A DNA stretch of 5,353 bases, taken from contig DAICZO010000520.1 in assembly GCA_027311125.1 (NCBI GenBank), positions 1 to 5,353 of the forward strand, written 5' to 3'. The translations under genes were made by a program, and so were the position numbers. Positions 1-5,353 of this stretch are shown here, piece by piece. This DNA comes from Acidobacteriaceae bacterium. Lineage in GTDB: Bacteria; Acidobacteriota; Terriglobia; Terriglobales; Acidobacteriaceae. Under the pieces are notes generated by a model that was not told where the DNA came from, searched no databases, and saw nothing but the letters and a program-made list of their open reading frames with translations. Each line of letters opens with the position of its first letter. Position 1 is the first letter of the stretch.

Positions 1-62
1 ACCCTCACCCTCCCCGGCGCCTGCCGCATCGTCCGCCCCCAGTCCTTTGCTGTTAATTCCAT
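1..62 (-). CDS. 5' end of an unidentified divergent gene (partial)
   Basis: An ATG on the minus strand (complement of 60-62) opens a frame that stays free of stops to the window edge, giving 20 full codons: MELTAKDWGRTMRQAPGRVR. A consensus AGGAGG (complement of 68-73) lies 5 nt before the ATG, which is the best ribosome binding site in the window. After the first few codons the third position turns to G (GGG, CGG, ACG, CGG, CAG, GCG, CCG), the same habit as the other minus-strand genes here. The gene is divergent from acpP and shares the 63-246 intergenic region with it. I do not recognise the product from 20 residues. The alternative, the tail of a plus-strand gene ending at TAA 73-75, lacks comparable support. 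Confidence 0.6.
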   Translation of the reverse strand, partial: MELTAKDWGRTMRQAPGRVR

Positions 63-67
63 CTGGT

Positions 68-73
68 CCTCCT
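68..73 (-). promoter_or_regulatory. Ribosome binding site of the divergent gene
   Basis: AGGAGG on the minus strand, followed by ACCAG and then ATG. The six-base match and 5-nt spacing decide the start of the partial gene at 1-62. Confidence 0.6.
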
Positions 74-114
74 AACTCTTTCCATGCACATTCCAGCGAG
101 CCGTTCCACTTTGC

Positions 115-143
115 TTTACACTCATCTAGGCGCTCAGTATCCT
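115..143 (+). promoter_or_regulatory. Candidate sigma70-type promoter for acpP-fabF
   Basis: TTTACA at 115-120 matches the -35 consensus at 5 of 6 bases. TATCCT at 138-143 matches the -10 at 4 of 6, with an ideal 17-nt spacer. Transcription would start near 150. This is a consensus match by eye, not experimental evidence, but it is the only well-spaced pair I found upstream of acpP. Confidence 0.4.
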
Positions 144-158
144 TGAGGTTGTTCAAGG
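141..158. promoter_or_regulatory. Operator-like inverted repeat over the acpP promoter
   Basis: CCTTGA (141-146) and TCAAGG (153-158) are perfect 6-bp inverted arms separated by 6 nt. The dyad covers the end of the candidate -10 and the predicted start site, the classical position for a repressor. Fatty acid synthesis genes are commonly controlled by dimeric lipid-sensing repressors, but no regulator is encoded in view, so the ligand and protein are unknown. Confidence 0.35.
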
Positions 159-235
159 TTACGAACGCGTCCGACCCCCGCTGCACTCATACGCACCGGG
201 CAGTACCATCCAAATTTGATTGACAGACGTACAAC

Positions 236-240
236 AGGAG
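236..240 (+). promoter_or_regulatory. Ribosome binding site of acpP
   Basis: AGGAG lies 6 nt before the ATG at 247. It decides that start over the in-frame TTG at 220, which lies upstream of this site and would add nine residues not typical of acyl carrier proteins. Confidence 0.8.
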
Positions 241-246
241 AACTAC

Positions 247-492
247 ATGGCTGCAGTTGATGAAAAAGTAAAACAGATTATCGTCGAGCAACTCCAGGTG
301 GATGAAGCCGAAGTCACCCCCGGCGCCAGCTTTCAGGAAGACCTCGGTGCCGACTCCCTCGACGTAGTCGAACTCGTCATGCAGTTCGAAGAAGCTTTCG
401 ACATCCAGATCCCCGACGAAGACGCCGAGAAGATCAAGACCGTCAAGGATGCCGTCGACTACATCGAAAAGAACCAGAAGGGCGCAAAGTAA
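247..492 (+). CDS. acpP: Acyl carrier protein (AcpP)
   Basis: An 81-residue cytosolic acyl carrier protein of type II fatty acid synthesis. It holds acyl intermediates as thioesters on a 4'-phosphopantetheine arm and delivers them to the Fab enzymes. The attachment motif is GADSLDVVELVM, with the modified serine at residue 37 (codon 355-357). It is followed by the acidic recognition helix (EEAFDIQIPDEDAEKI) that docks with partner enzymes. Length, acidity and the C-terminal TVKDAVDYIEKN helix all fit the family (about 78-82 residues). The start at ATG 247 is supported by an AGGAG site 6 nt upstream. fabF begins 5 nt after the stop codon, so the two are surely one transcript. The promoter candidate at 115-143 and the dyad at 141-158 probably control both genes. 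Confidence 0.97.
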   Translation: MAAVDEKVKQIIVEQLQVDEAEVTPGASFQEDLGADSLDVVELVMQFEEAFDIQIPDEDAEKIKTVKDAVDYIEKNQKGAK

Positions 493-497
493 GTCAT

Positions 498-1760
<1,263 letters not shown>

Positions 1761-1781
1761 CCCAAGCCCCACGCAATCCCC

Positions 1782-1810
1782 AAAGCCCGGCACCCAGCCG
1801 GGCTTTTCCT
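1782..1810 (+). terminator. Intrinsic terminator after fabF
   Basis: A perfect 10-bp stem, AAAGCCCGGC (1782-1791) with GCCGGGCTTT (1797-1806), and a 5-nt loop, followed by a short T-rich stretch (TTTTCCTTT through 1812). It lies 22 nt downstream of the fabF stop. On the opposite strand only three T residues follow the stem, so it acts mainly on plus-strand transcription. Confidence 0.85.
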
Positions 1811-1870
1811 TTGTGCGCCAACCAGCCCTTTACCTCGCCGTCACTTCTCTCGCCACCACAGCCCGGGTGC

Positions 1871-1907
1871 CCCACACATACCGCAGCCCCATCGCGGAAT
1901 GTATGGG
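1871..1907. repeat. Imperfect inverted repeat in the convergent gap
   Basis: Arms 1871-1884 (CCCACACATACCGC) and 1894-1907 (GCGGAATGTATGGG) pair over 14 bp with 2 mismatches around a 9-nt loop. It is preceded by CGGGTGCC. From memory, Terriglobia genomes carry many intergenic copies of hairpins opening with GGGTGCCCCA and closing with a GGGTGGGA-like arm; this looks like a diverged copy. That link is recollection, not a search. Confidence 0.4.
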
Positions 1908-1956
1908 AATGTAAACCTCCCCCCCGCTGCCCTTGCCTTGCCGTTAAGGGTGGGGG

Positions 1957-1976
1957 CACAGGGCTTTAGCCCTGTG
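1957..1976. repeat. Perfect palindromic hairpin (GGGCTTTAGCCC core)
   Basis: CACAGGGCT (1957-1965) and AGCCCTGTG (1968-1976) are perfect 9-bp arms separated by only TT. It lies 36 nt past the stop codon of the cytochrome gene on the minus strand. There is no T-run on either side, so it is not a standard terminator. It shares its GGCTTNAGCC core with the hairpin at 1995-2008, which suggests a dispersed REP-like element. Confidence 0.6.
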
Positions 1977-1994
1977 AAACAAGCACCAACCAAA

Positions 1995-2008
1995 GGGGCT
2001 TCAGCCCC
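1995..2008. repeat. Second short palindrome (GGGGCTTCAGCCCC)
   Basis: GGGGCT (1995-2000) and AGCCCC (2003-2008) flank TC. It sits 4-17 nt beyond the cytochrome stop codon. Read on the minus strand it is followed by TTTGGTT, so it could give weak termination for the minus-strand operon. The same GGCTTNAGCC core as at 1957-1976 argues for a repeated family member. Confidence 0.5.
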
Positions 2009-2011
2009 GGC

Positions 2012-3304
2012 CTACAACGCCGGCTGCGCCATCCGCCACGGCGACTCCGTCTCCCAGCCCTGCAACTGCTTCGCCGCCCACCCATTGTCCTTATCCTTAT
2101 GGCAACTCGTACAAGCATTCGGCACGCCGCTCTGTTCCGTCAGCGTCGGCGTAATAAACCGGAACGTATGGCTCGCCACGTTATTGTCCTTGATCGTGTT
2201 CGCGATCTTCGGCATGTGGCACGCCACGCACTCGCTGCCCTTGCTGTCTGCCGCATGGTGCGTATGCTCCGCCACCGTCCCGCGCAGCCCCGCCGCATTC
2301 TTGGCCGAAGCCCCATGACACTGCAGGCACAGCGCATTGCCCACCGCAATCAGGTTCGCCTCATTCGCATCGCTATGCACCTCATGGCAGTCAAAACAAC
2401 GTAACGTCCGGTGATACATATTGCTCTGCACAAAGTCATTACCCTGCATCCGGTTCTTGTGCGCCGACATATCCGCATACTGGAAGAAGTTCGTCACGCC
2501 CGGCTTCAACTCCTCCAGCTTCCACACCTCCGCCAGCCGGTCCCCAGGCGTATAGCCCACCGGCCAGTCGTAGTGCTTGCCGCCCACATCGTTGTAGCCA
2601 GCTCCTTCAATCGGCCGCCCTTGGCTATGGCACTGGATGCACGTATCATTCCCCCGCACATAGTCCAGCTCCTCCGGGTTCACAATGTTGGTCCGCAGCG
2701 GATGCTTCACATGCTCGCTCCCCGGCCCATGGCACTTCTCGCAGCCCACGTTCCACTCCGTCACCTGCTTGGTCGCCACGTTGTAGTTCACGCTGTGGCA
2801 CCCATCGCACAGCGGTCCCGTAGGACGCTCAAAGTTGCTCGCCCCATACAGCGGAACCCACCAGTCCGCTCCCACCTCCGCGTGGTACGGTAGCCAACGC
2901 TTCTTCGCCACATCCCACTGTGCCGGCTCCACATAGTAGTCATCGCCGCGCTTGGTAAAAAAACGCTGCTTCCACTTGCTCCCGTACACAAACGCCACAT
3001 CCTTCAGCTCAAACGTCACCAGCGGCTCGGCATGCGTAAAATCCGCCACCACCGCCTCCGGATGCTCCTTCGGATCGCGCACCACATTCGCCATCCGTGT
3101 CTTCTTCCATCCGTCATACGCCTTGGTATGGCAGCCCCGGCAGCTCTCCGACCCCACATACGTCGCACCCGCAGGAACCACCGTCCCCGGCTTCGCCAAT
3201 ACCTCCCGCTTGGCACCAGGCTGCTGTGCCTGCAGCCCCACTCCGGCCCACACCATCCCCACCAACACGCACATCCACATCCAGCCAAATCGCATGGCTG
3301 CCAT
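2012..3304 (-). CDS. Exported octaheme c-type cytochrome, c554-like (PF13435 type)
   Basis: A 430-residue exported multiheme cytochrome. Residues 1-26 form a Sec-type signal peptide (hydrophobic MWMCVLVGMVWAGVG, likely cut after LQA). Eight CxxCH heme sites are present, with Cys at 55, 166, 188, 222, 303, 326, 359 and 398; none is the CxxCK of nitrite reductases. The opening YVGSESCRGCHTKAYDGW and the FVYGSKWKQRFF segment (105-116) resemble the cytochrome c554-like proteins common in Acidobacteriota, often fused to TPR repeats, which are absent here. Extra histidines (H347, H349, H350, H379) may be distal heme ligands. The role is probably periplasmic electron transfer; substrate and partner are unknown. 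An AGGTGA site (complement of 3311-3316) 6 nt upstream favours ATG 3304 over ATG 3295. The gene lies 39 nt after the isomerase gene, so it is probably the last of the operon. Confidence 0.9.
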   Translation of the reverse strand: MAAMRFGWMWMCVLVGMVWAGVGLQAQQPGAKREVLAKPGTVVPAGATYVGSESCRGCHTKAYDGWKKTRMANVVRDPKEHPEAVVADFTHAEPLVTFELKDVAFVYGSKWKQRFFTKRGDDYYVEPAQWDVAKKRWLPYHAEVGADWWVPLYGASNFERPTGPLCDGCHSVNYNVATKQVTEWNVGCEKCHGPGSEHVKHPLRTNIVNPEELDYVRGNDTCIQCHSQGRPIEGAGYNDVGGKHYDWPVGYTPGDRLAEVWKLEELKPGVTNFFQYADMSAHKNRMQGNDFVQSNMYHRTLRCFDCHEVHSDANEANLIAVGNALCLQCHGASAKNAAGLRGTVAEHTHHAADSKGSECVACHMPKIANTIKDNNVASHTFRFITPTLTEQSGVPNACTSCHKDKDNGWAAKQLQGWETESPWRMAQPAL

Positions 3305-3343
3305 CCTAACTCACCTGCTTCACCACGTCATCAATCCGCCGCA

Positions 3344-4210
3344 TCACCCAATCTGCAGCGTCTTCAGATAAGCAAAACTCTCTCGCATACTCTCCATCAC
3401 CGGCCCTGCCGTCTCGTCCTGGTCCAGAAACGCATGCCGAACTCCCTGTGCCTTCGCCTGCGCCAGCAGCACCGTCCAATTCAGCGAACCCTTACCCAGC
3501 TCCGTAAAGTGTTCCGCCACCTTCCCCATGTCATACCCCGTCGGAGCACCCGCCACCCGGTCCTTCATATGCACCAGCCGCACCCGATTCGCATACTTCT
3601 TCAGCATCGCTAGCGGATTCTGTCCCGCCTGCGCCAGCCAGTACATATCGAACTCCAGCTTCACCAGCTTCGCATCCGTATGCTGCATCAACTCCGCAAA
3701 CCCCGTACTCCCCTCCATCGGACGAAACTCATAGCAATGGTTATGGAAGCAAAACTCCATCCCCGCCGCCTTGCACTTCGCCCCCACGCGGTTGAACAAC
3801 TCCGCCGCCTGCCGAAATCCCGCCAGCGTCCCCCACTGCGCCTCCGGCAGCATCGGACACACAAAGTACTTCAGCCCCAGCCCATGGCCATACTCCACCT
3901 TGTCTTCCAGCCCCGCATAGTCGAAGTGCGCTGCCGGCGTCGTCAGCCCCGCATCCTCCACCATCTTCTTCAGCTCCGCCGCCGTGTGGCTATACACCAC
4001 CGGATACAGCTCGATCTCCGTAAACCCTACCTGCCGAATCCCCTGCAGCACCGCCGCCAGGTCAACCACCGCCTGCCGCCGAACCATGAACAGTTGCACC
4101 CCATAGTGCATATCGCTGCTCGCGCCCCACGCCTGCATCGGCGTACGAACCACACATCCAGCCGCCGCCGCCAGCGCCGACAACCGCACAAACGCTCTAC
4201 GATCCATCAT
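3344..4210 (-). CDS. Tat-exported sugar phosphate isomerase/epimerase-like TIM-barrel protein
   Basis: A 288-residue protein of the xylose isomerase-like TIM-barrel family (PF01261). The N-terminus MMDRRAFVRLSALAAAAG has the twin-arginine motif RRAFVRL, so export of the folded, metal-loaded protein is likely. AAGC at 16-19 also allows a lipoprotein reading. Barrel motifs follow in order: EIELYP (65-70), FCFHNHCYEF (153-162), LEFDMYW (185-191), LVHMKD (212-217), GKGSLNW (239-245) and LDQDE (262-266). Probable metal ligands are Glu152, Asp188, His214 and Asp263, the last where many relatives have Glu. Known relatives isomerise or epimerise sugars, or cleave or isomerise 3-keto-glycosides; the substrate cannot be told here. 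The first ATG (4210) is preferred, with GAGAGGA 10 nt upstream. It lies 40 nt after the VOC gene and 39 nt before the cytochrome gene. Confidence 0.88.
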   Translation of the reverse strand: MMDRRAFVRLSALAAAAGCVVRTPMQAWGASSDMHYGVQLFMVRRQAVVDLAAVLQGIRQVGFTEIELYPVVYSHTAAELKKMVEDAGLTTPAAHFDYAGLEDKVEYGHGLGLKYFVCPMLPEAQWGTLAGFRQAAELFNRVGAKCKAAGMEFCFHNHCYEFRPMEGSTGFAELMQHTDAKLVKLEFDMYWLAQAGQNPLAMLKKYANRVRLVHMKDRVAGAPTGYDMGKVAEHFTELGKGSLNWTVLLAQAKAQGVRHAFLDQDETAGPVMESMRESFAYLKTLQIG

Positions 4211-4250
4211 GGTTACAAATTCCTCTCCACTACCTCGCTGCCAGCCCTGA

Positions 4251-5171
4251 TTACTGCTCTTCCACGTCCGTAGGCAGCTTGCCCAGTATCGGCGAGCAGC
4301 ACGTCGTCCCCGAAGGCTTGAACTCCATAAACTCCACCCGCGTCAGGTCCGGATCGAACACATTCAGCTGCACCTTCCCATCCATCCCCATCTGCGACTT
4401 CCGGCAGTTCGCGCTCGTACATCCGTTCTTCGCCAGCGCATCCACCACGCTGCTCATCTGCGCTACCCCCAGCGAAAAGTGGTCCATCACGCCCAACTGG
4501 CGCGCATCCGGGTGCGGCCCTCCATTCAGCATGTACTCCAGCCAGTCCGAGCCCTCCGGCACCTGCAGACTCACCCAGTCCGTCGTGCCTTCCTTCCGCC
4601 CGCCATACCAGTTCGGCTTGAACCCCAGTATCTCGCGGTAAAACTTGTCCTCCGCCGCAGTCGACTGCACCGCAAACCCCACATGGATCATCCGCTTCGC
4701 ACTCGCACGCGCGGAAAACTCACTCGCCGGAACCTTGCCCGTACCCGTCTGCACAAAGTAAATCAGGTTGCCCTCCGGGTCCCGCACCGCAAACTCACCA
4801 TGCGCCCGCGCCTCCGCAATCTCCACCCCATGCCCCCGCAGATACCGCTCCAGGCCCGCCGCATCCCGTGTCGTAAAGCCCACCGCCGCCAGCCGTGCCG
4901 CCGGGGCAGGGGAGGGAAGTGGTGCCACCTCCACCCACTGCGACTCGCTCACCGCATACCGGTCGAACGCCTTGCCCTTCTCCCGCACAAATCCCAGATC
5001 ATGGTCGTAAAACGCCGCCGAGGCATCTCGGTCCGCGGCATACACCCGCATAAACGCGATGCCCGTAATCGCCGGCCGCTGCCCGCTCCCAGCACCCGTC
5101 TGCGCCAGCGATACCCCGCTCCCTACCGCTGCCAACCCACACATCACTGATAACGCAATCAACTTCCGCAT
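4251..5171 (-). CDS. Exported two-domain VOC (glyoxalase/extradiol dioxygenase fold) protein
   Basis: A 306-residue protein with a Sec signal (MRKLIALSVMCGLAAVGSGVSLA, likely cut near residue 23) and two tandem VOC domains, about 35-141 and 161-284. In the second domain, His163 (MIHVGF), His231 (MDHFSLGV) and Glu280 (TRVEF) sit where the 2-His-1-carboxylate metal ligands of extradiol dioxygenases lie. The first domain has Gly37, Ala95/96 and Tyr138 at the matching sites, so it should not bind metal. This active-C-terminal-half layout is typical of such dioxygenases, but the usual second-sphere His/Tyr pair is not evident and export is unusual, so the reaction is unknown. Cys251/Cys256 and Cys291/Cys292 could form disulfides. 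ATG 5171 is chosen over TTG 5180 because it gives a clean signal peptide; no ribosome binding site precedes either. Confidence 0.85.
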   Translation of the reverse strand: MRKLIALSVMCGLAAVGSGVSLAQTGAGSGQRPAITGIAFMRVYAADRDASAAFYDHDLGFVREKGKAFDRYAVSESQWVEVAPLPSPAPAARLAAVGFTTRDAAGLERYLRGHGVEIAEARAHGEFAVRDPEGNLIYFVQTGTGKVPASEFSARASAKRMIHVGFAVQSTAAEDKFYREILGFKPNWYGGRKEGTTDWVSLQVPEGSDWLEYMLNGGPHPDARQLGVMDHFSLGVAQMSSVVDALAKNGCTSANCRKSQMGMDGKVQLNVFDPDLTRVEFMEFKPSGTTCCSPILGKLPTDVEEQ

Positions 5172-5179
5172 GGCTGCCA

Positions 5180-5208
5180 ACTTTAGTGCATACTCCGCAC
5201 CAAGTCAA
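5180..5208 (-). promoter_or_regulatory. Candidate promoter for the VOC-isomerase-cytochrome operon
   Basis: On the minus strand TTGACT (complement of 5203-5208) matches the -35 at 5 of 6 bases. TAAAGT (complement of 5180-5185) matches the -10 at 4 of 6, with a 17-nt spacer. The ATG at 5171 begins only 9 nt past the -10, so transcription would start about 1-2 nt before it, giving a nearly leaderless mRNA. This would explain the missing ribosome binding site. Confidence 0.35.
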
Positions 5209-5239
5209 AAAAACCAGCCTCACCCGCAACCGTCTGCCC

Positions 5240-5353
5240 TTAGCCTCGCTCCTTCGCCAGCGCCCGCCACCCAATATCCCGCCTGTACTGCATCCCGTCA
5301 AACGCGATCTTCCCCAACGCCCCATACGCCAGCTCCAGCGCACCCTGCAGGTC
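5240..5353 (-). CDS. purD: Phosphoribosylamine-glycine ligase, C-terminal end (partial)
   Basis: The last 37 codons and the TAA stop of a minus-strand gene that continues beyond the window edge. The visible tail reads ALELAYGALGKIAFDGMQYR followed by RDIGWRALAKERG. A final helix followed by I-x-F-x-G-x-x-Y-R-x-D-I-G is the characteristic C-terminus of glycinamide ribonucleotide synthetase (ATP + glycine + phosphoribosylamine to GAR), the second step of purine synthesis, in the cytoplasm. The reading frame is intact up to base 5353. It ends 68 nt before the VOC start with no clear terminator hairpin between, so readthrough into the downstream genes is possible. Confidence 0.85.
   Translation of the reverse strand, partial: DLQGALELAYGALGKIAFDGMQYRRDIGWRALAKERG

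Larger units (their letters stand above)
63..246. other. Divergent intergenic regulatory region upstream of acpP
   Basis: 184 bp between the partial minus-strand gene and acpP. It is richer in A/T and less codon-like than the flanks. It holds a promoter candidate (115-143), an inverted repeat over the -10 and predicted start site (141-158), and the acpP ribosome binding site (236-240). A predicted transcription start near 150 would give acpP a leader of roughly 97 nt, in which I see no stable hairpin or known riboswitch. I could not identify a convincing promoter for the minus-strand gene. Confidence 0.6.

Noticed and set aside
1..75. Plus-strand frame ending at TAA 73-75 as the tail of an upstream gene
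   Set aside because: The peptide has no recognisable family pattern, whereas the minus strand of the same bases has a consensus ribosome binding site, an ATG and minus-type codon usage.
220..246. TTG start at 220 for acpP, and TTGACA at 220-225 as a -35 box
   Set aside because: The AGGAG site lies downstream of that TTG and 6 nt before ATG 247. A -10 for the TTGACA would fall at about 243-248, across the start codon, and none is convincing there.
1957..2008. The two palindromes as a small CRISPR array
   Set aside because: Only two units of unequal length, with an 18-nt gap and no repeat-spacer regularity or cas genes.
2099..2893. Plus-strand open frames opposite the cytochrome gene (for example 2099-2404 and 2411-2893)
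   Set aside because: Arg/His/Pro/Leu-rich translations without domains; they are antisense to a gene with eight in-frame CxxCH motifs and a signal peptide.
3680..5150. Plus-strand open frames opposite the isomerase and VOC genes (for example 3680-4273 and 4479-5150)
   Set aside because: Strongly Arg/His/Pro/Leu-biased translations with no motif, explained by the G-ending codons of the minus-strand genes.
5207..5239. T7 tract (complement of 5207-5213) after purD as an intrinsic terminator
   Set aside because: No GC-rich stem with complementary arms could be found directly before the T tract; part of the tract belongs to the -35 of the promoter candidate.

Overview
The window looks like a chromosomal piece of a GC-rich Gram-negative bacterium, most likely an Acidobacteriota member of the Terriglobia type (Granulicella/Edaphobacter/Terriglobus-like). 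This is an inference from the style of the octaheme cytochrome, the Tat-exported TIM-barrel epimerase, and intergenic palindromes built on a GGGCTTNAGCCC core. No rRNA, tRNA, CRISPR array, transposase or integrase is visible.

Layout. (1) At 1-62 the first codons of a gene on the minus strand are visible, with a very good ribosome binding site; its product cannot be named. (2) At 63-246 is a divergent regulatory region with a candidate sigma70-type promoter for acpP and a dyad overlapping its -10. (3) At 247-1760 lies the plus-strand pair acpP-fabF (acyl carrier protein and beta-ketoacyl-ACP synthase II, type II fatty acid synthesis), closed by a strong intrinsic terminator at 1782-1810. (4) At 1808-2011 is a convergent intergenic gap with three palindromic elements that look like dispersed repeats. 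(5) At 2012-5353 there are four minus-strand genes, in transcription order: the 3' end of purD (glycinamide ribonucleotide synthetase, cut by the window edge), an exported two-domain VOC/glyoxalase-fold protein, an exported (Tat) sugar phosphate isomerase/epimerase-like TIM-barrel protein, and an exported octaheme c-type cytochrome.

How the genes work together. AcpP carries the growing acyl chain on phosphopantetheine and FabF elongates it, so their 5-nt spacing is standard coupling. The VOC, isomerase and cytochrome genes are separated by only about 40 nt each and all three products carry N-terminal export signals. They are therefore probably co-transcribed and act outside the cytoplasm. A metal-dependent oxygenase or isomerase chemistry linked to a multiheme electron carrier is a reasonable but unproven reading. 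PurD upstream is housekeeping and may be only a neighbour, because a promoter candidate sits between it and the VOC gene.

Base composition is strongly skewed: the plus strand is C-rich over G regardless of gene direction, so plus-strand genes favour codons ending in C and minus-strand genes favour codons ending in G. Nothing in the window is a clear novel defence or mobile system. The most unusual parts are the exported three-gene cluster, the palindromes between the convergent genes, and the operator-like dyad in front of acpP.
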